From: an uncultured Lachnospiraceae bacterium
Lineage (GTDB): Bacteria > Bacillota > Clostridia > Lachnospirales > Lachnospiraceae
DNA length: 64,000 nucleotides
Reading direction: 5' to 3'
Assembly: GCA_947176065.1 (NCBI GenBank)
Contig: CAMWPB010000005.1
Coordinates: forward strand, 1-64,000
The position numbers were made by a program, and so were the translations under genes. A model generated the notes under the pieces. The model had not been told where the DNA came from, did not search any database, and was given only the letters and a program-made list of their open reading frames with translations. Below are positions 25,900 through 33,964 of the stretch, one piece after another (within the stretch, counting starts at the first letter, position 1; the number at the start of each line of letters is the position of its first letter).

Positions 25900-28836
25900 T
25901 TATTTTCCCATCCTTTCCAGAACCTCGGATGCGCCGAGAAAATCAAAATCCTGCGTCAGTTCCCGCAGCGTGTCTGCAAGTCCGGCCAGAGAGCTGCCCT
26001 CGTGACTGCGCTGCGCAAGCCGGTCAAGCAGCTCCGAAAGCCCCTCGCTCTCAAAGGAAGACAGCTTGTCCCCGATCTGTGTAAGCAGCTCCTGCAGGGA
26101 AACCTCATCCGGCGCCTCACCCGCACCCGATTCGGATGATGCCGTATTTTCCATCGGAGAGTCCGCCGTATTGTGATCGGCGGAAGATGCCTGCCCGGCA
26201 GAGAGTCCGGGGGTATCGTTTGCGGCATCCGGGTAGATAAAGGCGTTGCCGTCCAGCGCCTCCAGAAGACGGTCGTGATTGGCCATCATCGCCTCGTGGT
26301 GTTCCAAGATATAGTCGGCCCGGTTTTCCTTGCCGGCCATTTCCAGTTCTCTTGCCATCTCCGACAGTTCGACCGCGCCTACGCCCCTGGCGTTGCCCTT
26401 CAGGGCGTGGACGCAGATCACATAGTTTTTCCAGTCCTGCTCTTTAAAATAGCGGGCAAGGTTCTCCCGGCGCTTTTCGCCCTCCGCATGGAAGATCGCG
26501 ATAATTTCCCGGAAACCCTCTTCGTCTCCGCAGTAGGCGAGAGCCTGCCCCACATCCACCCCAGCTTTGGACAGGTGAAGCCGTCCTCTGGATACATCGT
26601 CACGCCCCGTTACCGCGGATGAGATGTTTTCGGGCGTTGAAATAAGGGAGGATGCTGCCTGCGCCCCGGAGATTTCATCTAATGTTTTTTGTCCGCCCGG
26701 ATCGGAAACTGCCGCTTCGGAGGAAGGCTCCGCTTCCTGTGCCGTCCCGGCGGTTTCGTTTTCCTCCACGGGAATCTGCATCTGGGAAGGAATATAGCGC
26801 CTCAGGATACGCTCCAGCACGCTCAGCTCAATGGGCTTGGCGATAAAGTCGTTGAAGCCCTCCGAGATAAACATTTCCCGCGCGCCGCCGATGGCGTTGG
26901 CGGTAAAGGCGATGACGGGAAGGGACTGGTAATACATGCCCGGTTTCTGGCGGATTTTATGAAGCGTTTCCACGCCGTCCATTTCCGGCATCATATGATC
27001 CAGGAAGACGCAGTCGAAATTCGGCGCATTCAGCTTTTCCAGAGCCTCCTGCCCGCTGCCTGCCAGAGTGACCTTGAGCTGATAGGGAAGAAGCAGTCTG
27101 GCCATAACCTTCAGGTTCATGGCGTTGTCATCCACCACAAGCACACTCGCCTGCGGCGCAATGAATCTGTTATGTAAACTTGCATGCTGGTCCTCGCCGT
27201 AGAGAACCTTCTGGCCGTTAAAGACGGCGGCGATGGACAGCACCGTAAAAGGCTTATAGATGCGCAGCATATTTCCCTGCACAAGCAGCTCCTGATCGTA
27301 GTCCAGAAGCAGCACTATGGTTTTCTCGGCACAGAGCCTGTCAAAGAAGCTGCGGTCCTCCGCATATTCTTCCCAGCCGATAAAGATGTGGGTGTAGGCT
27401 TCGCGCTCCATCCGGCGTTTCAGCTCGGGGAGATTCCGGCAGATGCGGAAAGGGAATCCGAACTGGCTGACGATGTGCTGGATGCAGTTTTCATACCCTT
27501 CCCGCACCACGGTGTAGTCGTATTTATCCAGATTGATATAGCAGGCCGCAAAGAGGTTATTTTTATCCCTGATGGATACGATGGGCGTTTCGTCCAGAAC
27601 CTTCTGGGGGATTGTGAACTGAAACTCGCTTCCGGTGCCGGGCTCGCTTTCTACCGACATAAAGCCGCCCATACTGCGCACCAGAGCCTGCGTGATGGCA
27701 AGACCCAGACCGACGCCGCCTGCCTCCCGGTTTCTTCGGGAGTCGACCTGACTGAAGCTAGTGAAAATTTTCTCCATATCGGCGCGCTCGATGCCGATGC
27801 CGGAGTCACGGACGCTGACCTGCAGATTGATGCCGTACTCTTCCTTACGGCTTTTGATGCGCAGGATCACGCCGCCTTCCTTTGTAAATTTCATGGCGTT
27901 GCCCAGCAGATTCATGACAATGCGCCGCAATTTCTGCTCATCGCCCAAAAGATTGCTCGGCAGGTCGGCGTCGCAGTCCACGATCAGTTCCAGATGCCGG
28001 CCGTTATCCATGGTCATAGCCATATTGATGATGTCGGTGATGGTGGAGGTGATATTGTAGCTTTCCTCCGCCAGCTCCATGCTGCCGGTCTCCAGCTCCG
28101 AGAAGTCCAGAATATTGCTGACCGTGGAGAGCAGATTTCTCCCGGCAGTCTGGATATCCACCACGTCGCGCCGTACTTCTATGGGCAGATCCTCCTGTAA
28201 AATCGCCTCGCTCATGCCGCAGACCGCATTGATGGGGGTGCGGATTTCGTGGGAGACATTGACCAGAAAATCATCCTTGCTGCGCTCCGCAATTTCCAGC
28301 TCCCTGATATTCTCGATCAGAAGCGCGTTTGCCTCCTGCCTGTTTTTCTGGATAATCCAGATGACCGCGGAAACCGTGTAAATGGAGAAAAACTGAATAA
28401 AGAGCCGGAGAACGTCATGGGCGGAGATGACGGTGATTGTCCGCGCAATCAGGCCGTGGTATAAAAAGAGAAAAAAGGGGATAATGATTCCCGGATAGAG
28501 AAGCTGTCTGATATTGAAGATGCTTAACAGAACAATCACACCGGCCATGGTGACCAGCATGGAAGAAAAGCTTTCCGTAAACAGGGCGTAAAGAATAAAC
28601 TCCGCCCAGCACATCACACAGATAAACTGCGCACGCCGGGGGTGATCCCAGTATTCGCGCAGGTGGATAAACCACCCGGCCGCCACCGGGAGAAACAGTA
28701 TTTCCCGGATATAGATACTCCAGTGGGAGAGCAGTCCCGTAATGAACATGGCAGCCGCGTACAGGGCCAGGATGATCAGTACGATGCGCTCCAGTTTTCT
28801 TTCGCTGCGTTCGGTGATTAACTGTTTCTTGTCCAA
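25900..28836 (-). CDS. hybrid sensor histidine kinase with receiver and HPt domains
   Basis: A kinase of about 978 residues. Six or so membrane segments, HisKA (NVSHEIRTPINAV), HATPase (NLLGNAMKFTKEGG, GVGLGLAITQAL), a degenerate receiver-like segment lacking the Asp pocket, a full receiver (VLVVDDNAMN, FLDHMMPEMDG, DFIAKPI), then a low-complexity linker and an HPt domain (VHALKGNARGVGA). This supports a His-Asp-His relay. The start is TTG at 28836 with AGGGGGGAG 7 bases upstream; longer starts would overlap the HD-GYP gene. It is a paralogue of the DegV-tailed kinase downstream. A TTATGTAAAC copy (27170-27179) lies in its coding sequence. Confidence 0.88.
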   Translation of the reverse strand: MDKKQLITERSERKLERIVLIILALYAAAMFITGLLSHWSIYIREILFLPVAAGWFIHLREYWDHPRRAQFICVMCWAEFILYALFTESFSSMLVTMAGVIVLLSIFNIRQLLYPGIIIPFFLFLYHGLIARTITVISAHDVLRLFIQFFSIYTVSAVIWIIQKNRQEANALLIENIRELEIAERSKDDFLVNVSHEIRTPINAVCGMSEAILQEDLPIEVRRDVVDIQTAGRNLLSTVSNILDFSELETGSMELAEESYNITSTITDIINMAMTMDNGRHLELIVDCDADLPSNLLGDEQKLRRIVMNLLGNAMKFTKEGGVILRIKSRKEEYGINLQVSVRDSGIGIERADMEKIFTSFSQVDSRRNREAGGVGLGLAITQALVRSMGGFMSVESEPGTGSEFQFTIPQKVLDETPIVSIRDKNNLFAACYINLDKYDYTVVREGYENCIQHIVSQFGFPFRICRNLPELKRRMEREAYTHIFIGWEEYAEDRSFFDRLCAEKTIVLLLDYDQELLVQGNMLRIYKPFTVLSIAAVFNGQKVLYGEDQHASLHNRFIAPQASVLVVDDNAMNLKVMARLLLPYQLKVTLAGSGQEALEKLNAPNFDCVFLDHMMPEMDGVETLHKIRQKPGMYYQSLPVIAFTANAIGGAREMFISEGFNDFIAKPIELSVLERILRRYIPSQMQIPVEENETAGTAQEAEPSSEAAVSDPGGQKTLDEISGAQAASSLISTPENISSAVTGRDDVSRGRLHLSKAGVDVGQALAYCGDEEGFREIIAIFHAEGEKRRENLARYFKEQDWKNYVICVHALKGNARGVGAVELSEMARELEMAGKENRADYILEHHEAMMANHDRLLEALDGNAFIYPDAANDTPGLSAGQASSADHNTADSPMENTASSESGAGEAPDEVSLQELLTQIGDKLSSFESEGLSELLDRLAQRSHEGSSLAGLADTLRELTQDFDFLGASEVLERMGK

Positions 28837-28849
28837 TGCAGACTCCCCC

Positions 28850-29914
28850 CTATTTTTCCAACATTTCCCTGAGCTGTGGAAGCATTTCCACAAACACGTC
28901 CAGAATCACAGGGTCGAACTGGGTGCCCCGTCCCTCCGACATGATCTGCATAATCCGCTCGATGGGCCTGACGGGCGGTTTGTAGCACCGCTCCTCGTAG
29001 AGAGCGTCGAACACATCCGCAACGGCCATAATCCGAGCCGAGAGGGGGATGTTGGTTTCGGTAAGTCCCGCAGGATATCCCGTGCCGTCCCATCTCTCGT
29101 GATGGTAGAGGGCGATATCCTCCACCAGCCGTACATAATGCTCGTCCTCGATATCACCGATGATGGTCTGGATGATTTTGCGGCTGTGGGTAGTGTGCAG
29201 CTTCATCGTCTCAAATTCTTCTGCGGTCAGTCTGCCGGGCTTTTGCAGAATGGCGTCCGGAATTTTGATTTTCCCCACATCGTGTAAGGGCGCGGCCTTA
29301 CAGAGATTCTCGATATAAGCGGGAGTGAGTTCCTGCGTGAAATGTCCTCGGGAAAGCAGCTCGGTAGCGATCATTCTGACATAGGTCTGCGTATTTTTAA
29401 CGTGTTTCCCGGTGCTGCCGTCGCGGCTCTCGATCAGGTTGGCCATACCGACTATGACAGAGTCCTGAATCCGTCCGAGACGCATGGCGTCCTCCGTAAT
29501 TTTCCGGGCCTGAATGTTTACCATGGTTTCCAGATTGTGCCGGTACTGGTCAAGTTCGATGGTTTTGCTGACGCGGCTTAAAAGGATGTCCGGCACGAAG
29601 GGCTTTGTCACGAAGTCCATGGCGCCCATCTGGAAGCATTTGATCTCCGTCTCCGCCAGAGAGTCCGCCGTCAGAAAGATCACGGGAATGGATTCCGTAT
29701 GTACATTGGAGCGCAGCTTTTCCATCATCTCGAAACCGTCCATTTCCGGCATATTGATATCCAGAAGGATCAGGTCGGGACGGTGCGTCTCCAGATACTT
29801 GAGGGCCGCTGTCCCGGAATTGGAGGCGGCTATGCGGTACTGCGGGCCGAGAATCCGCTGGGCAAGCGACAGATTGGTTTTGTCATCGTCCACCACGAGA
29901 ATTACATTTTTCAT
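28850..29914 (-). CDS. response regulator with HD-GYP c-di-GMP phosphodiesterase domain
   Basis: A 354-residue protein: receiver domain (VVDDD, LLDINMPEMDG, TKPF) followed by an HD-GYP domain with HDVGKIKIPD and HHERWDGTGYP, the hallmarks of cyclic-di-GMP phosphodiesterases of this class. AAAGGGAG lies 8 bases before the ATG. It is the first gene of a three-gene minus-strand operon with two hybrid kinases, which may feed phosphate to it. It has no DNA-binding domain, so its output is probably second-messenger turnover. An EAL protein lies about 4 kb away on the other strand. Confidence 0.93.
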   Translation of the reverse strand: MKNVILVVDDDKTNLSLAQRILGPQYRIAASNSGTAALKYLETHRPDLILLDINMPEMDGFEMMEKLRSNVHTESIPVIFLTADSLAETEIKCFQMGAMDFVTKPFVPDILLSRVSKTIELDQYRHNLETMVNIQARKITEDAMRLGRIQDSVIVGMANLIESRDGSTGKHVKNTQTYVRMIATELLSRGHFTQELTPAYIENLCKAAPLHDVGKIKIPDAILQKPGRLTAEEFETMKLHTTHSRKIIQTIIGDIEDEHYVRLVEDIALYHHERWDGTGYPAGLTETNIPLSARIMAVADVFDALYEERCYKPPVRPIERIMQIMSEGRGTQFDPVILDVFVEMLPQLREMLEK

Positions 29915-30049
29915 TCGGAATACTCCCTTTTACATTATGATTGAGAAAAAATAACCAAATTTATCTATATTTCATTGTAAAACAATCCGGGTATAAAATC
30001 AAGGAACCGAAAATGCGAAAAAGGGGAAGATATTAACAGGGGGAAGGAT

Positions 30050-30079
30050 TTGCTTAATGGTAGGAAACTATGTTATGAT
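30050..30079 (+). promoter_or_regulatory. candidate promoter of the Suv3-like helicase operon
   Basis: TTGCTT (30050-30055), 18-base spacer, TATGAT (30074-30079). It stands about 75 bases before the helicase start. Confidence 0.4.
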
Positions 30080-30107
30080 TAGTATGTATCAGAACGACAA
30101 TGGGGTA

Positions 30108-30129
30108 TTATGTAAACTCGATTACATAA
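30108..30129 (+). repeat. TTATGTAAAC motif inside a palindrome before the helicase gene
   Basis: Exact motif at 30108-30117. Here its first 8 bases form a palindrome with TTACATAA (30122-30129), 6 bases apart. It lies downstream of the candidate promoter and 36 bases before the start codon, where an operator or leader hairpin would fit. Confidence 0.6.
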
Positions 30130-30153
30130 CAGCAGATATATGGCAGAGGAAAC

Positions 30154-32145
30154 ATGGAAACAGGAAGTAAAATGCACAACGATAAGACGGCGGAAATGAG
30201 GGCGCGGCAGACCGGGGAGCAGGATGGTATTCCGAAGAAGCTCTGGGCAGTTTACGAGAAGGCCTTTTTTTCCTTTACGGCGGAGGAGAACCGCAGATTT
30301 ACCAGAGGCACGGAAAAGCAGCTAAGACAGCTGGAGCGGCGCATTGCCCGCAAGAAAAAGCAGGAGAACCATCAGGTGCTGGCGGACATGAAAGATCTGC
30401 ACAAAAAAGTGGCGCAGGTCGGTTACACGGTGGTGCTAAGGGATACCAGATGGATGAAGAAGTACCGCCGGGTGGTGCGGCTTCTGGCCAGACTGGACAT
30501 GAATTTCCTGAAAAGAATGGCGGCCGGGGCCGTGCCCGAAGATATCGCCGGGATGGAGAAGACGGCGCAGCTTCTGCGGACAAAGTCCCTGTATGAAATC
30601 TATAAAAACGAATACATGCAGTATCTGGTGGGACAGCGGATCGAGGAGCTGATGGAAGCGGAGCCGGAAAAGCAGTACCCGGAGGCCAGAGCCATGAAGC
30701 GGCATTTTATTCTGCACATCGGCCCCACCAACAGCGGCAAGACCTATGAGGCTCTGCAGCGGCTCAAGCAGGCTTATCACGGTATTTATCTGGGACCCTT
30801 ACGTCTGCTGGCGCTGGAGGTTTACGACCGCATGATGACGGACGGGATTCCCTGCAATATGATTACCGGGGAAGAAACCATACGCACGCCGGGCAGCTTC
30901 GTGCAGGCTTCCACGGTGGAGATTCTGGATATCAGGGAAACATATGACATTGCCGTCATAGACGAGGCGCAGATGATGGCCGATGAGAACAGGGGCAGCT
31001 ACTGGACGAGGGCGATTCTGGGCATCCGTGCGGAGGAAGTTCACGTGTGCTGCTCCGGCACGGCGGAGAAGCTGCTGACAGGGATGCTTGCGCGCTGCGG
31101 TGACGAGGTAGAGATCGTCCGCCACGAGCGGAACACGAAGCTTTCGTTTATCCCGGAGCGCTTTGATATATCGAAGGATGTGGAGCCGGGCGATGCGCTG
31201 ATTGCTTTTTCCAAGAAAAATGTGCTGGCTATCGCGGCCTCTCTGGAAGGCCGGGGTATCAGGGCCAGCGTGATCTACGGGAATCTTCCGCCCCAGACAA
31301 GGCAGGAGCAGGTGCGCTTGTTTACGGAGGGGGTCAATCAGGTGGTGGTGGCCACGGACGCCATCGGCATGGGGATTAATCTGCCGATCCGCCGGGTGGT
31401 TTTTATGAACACGACCAAGTTTGACGGTGTCGGGAAGCGCAGGCTGCTGGCGGAGGAAATCCGGCAGATTGCGGGCCGGGCCGGGCGGTATGGCTTTTAT
31501 GACACGGGTTATGTACAGTCGGCGATGGAGCCGGAATATGTGGGAAAGAAGCTGGCGGAGCCGCTTTACCCGTTAAGAAGGGCCAGAGTCGGTTTCCCGG
31601 AGCTGCTTCTTGATATTGATATCGAGCTGGATGAGATCATAGAGGCGTGGGAAAAGACGGGAAATCCGCCCATGTACGATAAGATTTCCATGAAGGAGAG
31701 TGTGGACAAATACAGGTATCTGCGGGATTACCGAAAGAAAATTACTTACATGGACGACAGGAGGCTGGTGCTGTCCCTGATAACCTGTCCCTTTGACGTC
31801 AAGGACCGGGAGGTGCTCAGGCTTTGGCTGCGCTACTGTGAAAACCCGGAGAAACAGCAGAACTGCCCCATGCTGCCCAAAGACTTTTCTCTGGAAGGAC
31901 TGGAATCCTATTATAAGCAGCTTGACCTTTATACGCAGTTTGCCGCCAGAATGGACTGGGTGGTGGATAAGGAAGAGGTGGCTGCCAACAGGGAGTGGGC
32001 GCAGCATGAGATCGGGGAGCTGTTAAAGGACGACAAGGGACAGTTTGAAAGGAAATGCCGTATCTGCGGCAGACCCCTTGCATGGAATGCCGCCTATCCG
32101 ATCTGCGACCGCTGCTATCGAAGAACGGAGAGGGAGCAGCTATGA
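30154..32145 (+). CDS. Suv3-like DExH RNA helicase with C-terminal zinc ribbon
   Basis: A 663-residue SF2 helicase closely matching mitochondrial SUV3 signatures: motif I IGPTNSGKTYEAL, Ia LGPLRLLALEVYDR, then ITGEE, motif II VIDEAQM (DEAQ type), motif III CCSGTAE, motif V VVATDAIGMGINLP and motif VI QIAGRAGR. The N-terminal 190 residues are basic and helical. The C-terminus has CxxC...CxxC (CRICG, CDRC). SUV3 unwinds RNA for degradosome turnover; an RNA role is therefore likely here. The alternative ATG at 30172 has AGGAAG before it. The gene overlaps the next gene by 4 bases (ATGA). Confidence 0.88.
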   Translation: METGSKMHNDKTAEMRARQTGEQDGIPKKLWAVYEKAFFSFTAEENRRFTRGTEKQLRQLERRIARKKKQENHQVLADMKDLHKKVAQVGYTVVLRDTRWMKKYRRVVRLLARLDMNFLKRMAAGAVPEDIAGMEKTAQLLRTKSLYEIYKNEYMQYLVGQRIEELMEAEPEKQYPEARAMKRHFILHIGPTNSGKTYEALQRLKQAYHGIYLGPLRLLALEVYDRMMTDGIPCNMITGEETIRTPGSFVQASTVEILDIRETYDIAVIDEAQMMADENRGSYWTRAILGIRAEEVHVCCSGTAEKLLTGMLARCGDEVEIVRHERNTKLSFIPERFDISKDVEPGDALIAFSKKNVLAIAASLEGRGIRASVIYGNLPPQTRQEQVRLFTEGVNQVVVATDAIGMGINLPIRRVVFMNTTKFDGVGKRRLLAEEIRQIAGRAGRYGFYDTGYVQSAMEPEYVGKKLAEPLYPLRRARVGFPELLLDIDIELDEIIEAWEKTGNPPMYDKISMKESVDKYRYLRDYRKKITYMDDRRLVLSLITCPFDVKDREVLRLWLRYCENPEKQQNCPMLPKDFSLEGLESYYKQLDLYTQFAARMDWVVDKEEVAANREWAQHEIGELLKDDKGQFERKCRICGRPLAWNAAYPICDRCYRRTEREQL

Positions 32146-32816
32146 TCTACACCTACTACGCGGATGTGAGATGCCTCGACAACGGGACGCTGTTTCGGGA
32201 AAAGCTGAAACTGCTTTCCCCCTACAGGCAGCAGAAAATTGCGATTCTGCGGCATGAACGGGATAAGAACAGGAGTCTGGCGGCGGGCCTGCTGTTGGAT
32301 CACGCGCTGGAGATTTACGGCCTGCAGGAGCGGAGTGTGGAATATGAGATCGGCGAGTGGGGAAAGCCGACCCTGAAATATCATCCTGAAATCTGCTTTT
32401 CGCTCTCCCATTCCGGCGACTATGCCATCTGTACCATCGGAGATAAGCCGGTGGGAAATGACATTGAGCGCATAAAGGAAGGGCGGCTTAAGGTGGCGGA
32501 CCGCTTTTTTGCGGAGGAGGAGCTTTCCTGGCTTTACGAGGCAGAGCAGGAGGAGCAGCAGATACGGCGGATGTTCCGCATCTGGACAATGAAGGAGAGC
32601 TTTGTGAAGGCGATCGGCAGGGGCATGGCATTGGATCTGCGGGATTTTGCGATTCATATGGATGAGGAATCGGGGAGAGCCAGAGTGAGGCACTGTGTGG
32701 ACGCGAAATATTATCACATGAGAGAGTACCGTGAGATTGCGGGGTACTGCACGGCGGTCTGTGTGCAGGACACGCCGGACATTGCCTACGGCATGATTCC
32801 GGTGGAACTATACTAG
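32142..32816 (+). CDS. 4'-phosphopantetheinyl transferase, Sfp type
   Basis: A 224-residue enzyme: CFSLSHSGDYAICTIG, VGNDIERIKEG (Mg-binding Asp and Glu) and RIWTMKESFVKAIGRG (W-xx-KES-xxKA) match Sfp-type transferases. Such enzymes move phosphopantetheine from CoA to carrier-protein serines. It overlaps the helicase by 4 bases, which implies co-expression, but no carrier-protein or NRPS/PKS genes lie in this window. The 224-residue length suits the Sfp group. Its target carrier is encoded elsewhere. Confidence 0.87.
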   Translation: MIYTYYADVRCLDNGTLFREKLKLLSPYRQQKIAILRHERDKNRSLAAGLLLDHALEIYGLQERSVEYEIGEWGKPTLKYHPEICFSLSHSGDYAICTIGDKPVGNDIERIKEGRLKVADRFFAEEELSWLYEAEQEEQQIRRMFRIWTMKESFVKAIGRGMALDLRDFAIHMDEESGRARVRHCVDAKYYHMREYREIAGYCTAVCVQDTPDIAYGMIPVELY

Positions 32817-32928
32817 TGTGAGAAGAACTTCTAAAGACGTCCCGCCATGGGACGGGACGCCAAGAAGTTCTAGGAGTTGCTTTGCAACTCCGTCTCACAC
32901 AGGAGAATGCCAAAATAAGGCATTCTCC
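32817..32928. repeat. branched stem-loop element (copy 1) after the phosphopantetheinyl transferase
   Basis: Outer stem TGTGAGA (32817-32823)/TCTCACA (32893-32899) encloses two hairpins. The first is AGAACTTCT/AGAAGTTCT (32824-32871) with CGTCCC/GGGACG inside it. The second is GGAGTTGC-TTT-GCAACTCC (32873-32891). A third hairpin follows, GGAGAATGCC/GGCATTCTCC (32902-32928), shared with the element at 52967-53020. It begins one base after the stop codon. Confidence 0.8.
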
Positions 32929-32964
32929 GTATGAATATATAAACTTGGGACAGGAGGTGGCGGG

Positions 32965-33948
32965 ATGCGCGGAAGCAGGAAAATACGGATTGCAGGGGCG
33001 GTGATTGTGGCGCTTTTCATAGTTTATACCGTATTTGTCTATTTTCTGGTGAGCGCATGCCTTGTGCCTTCTTTTATGGATAAGCTGAACGCCTTTGAGG
33101 ATATCACGAGAAAATGCTACAGCGAGCAGATGCAGACGGCGGATATTCGGGAAAACAGGACGCAGCTTCTGTCACAGACGGAGGAATGGCTGGAAACGGC
33201 GGCGCGCAGTAAGGTACAGGTGCGGACGAATGACGGTTATCTGCTTACGGCGGCGGAGTTTCCGGCGGAGGCGGGAGACAGGTGGGTACTTCTTCTGCAC
33301 GGCTATACGGGCTGGAAGGAGGAAATGTACCAGTTTGCATGCTGGTATCATCAGCAGGGGTATTCCGTGCTCGTGCCCGACCTGCGGTGTCAGGGGGAGA
33401 GCGAGGGAGACTTCATCGGCATGGGCTGGACGGATCATTATGACTGTGAGCTCTGGATTGCACATATACTGGAACAGGCGCCGGAGGCGCAGATCGTGCT
33501 CCACGGACAGTCCATGGGTGCGGCTACGGCGCTGCTTATGGCGGGATCCCCGGAAGTGTCCGAACACATTAAGGCGGTTGTTGCCGACAGCGCCTACACG
33601 TCGGCCTATGAGATGTTCGGCGATAAAATCACAGAGTGGTTCCATCTGCCTGCCGCGCTTTTTGTGGACTCGGCGTGCGTGATGTTAAGGCTTCGCGGCG
33701 GTTATGACTTAAGAGACGCTTCCCCGCTTGGGGCGGTGGCGGCAAGCGGCATCCCCACGCTTTTTATACACGGGGATGAGGACCGGATGATAGATGTAAA
33801 TATGTCTTATGCGTTATTTGAGGCGGCGGCCTGCGAGAAGGAGCTTTTCATCGTGGAAGGTGCGGGCCACGCGCAGGCGCAGGACAAGGCTCCCGATGTT
33901 TACTACGGGAGGATCGGTGCGTTTTTGGAGCGTTATCTGCAAGGATGA
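32965..33948 (+). CDS. membrane-anchored alpha/beta hydrolase
   Basis: A 327-residue protein with an N-terminal membrane segment (about residues 8-30). An alpha/beta-hydrolase domain follows: LLLHGYTGWKEEM oxyanion region, nucleophile elbow LHGQSMGAAT (Ser), catalytic Asp probably in IHGDEDRMI and His in GAGHAQA. This resembles the Firmicute YqkD/BAAT-like family. Active site exposed outside the membrane is likely. CAGGAGG lies 7 bases before the ATG. It is probably co-transcribed with the following EAL protein (16-base gap). The substrate is unknown. Confidence 0.83.
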   Translation: MRGSRKIRIAGAVIVALFIVYTVFVYFLVSACLVPSFMDKLNAFEDITRKCYSEQMQTADIRENRTQLLSQTEEWLETAARSKVQVRTNDGYLLTAAEFPAEAGDRWVLLLHGYTGWKEEMYQFACWYHQQGYSVLVPDLRCQGESEGDFIGMGWTDHYDCELWIAHILEQAPEAQIVLHGQSMGAATALLMAGSPEVSEHIKAVVADSAYTSAYEMFGDKITEWFHLPAALFVDSACVMLRLRGGYDLRDASPLGAVAASGIPTLFIHGDEDRMIDVNMSYALFEAAACEKELFIVEGAGHAQAQDKAPDVYYGRIGAFLERYLQG

Positions 33949-33964
33949 GAAAGGCAGGCATTCT

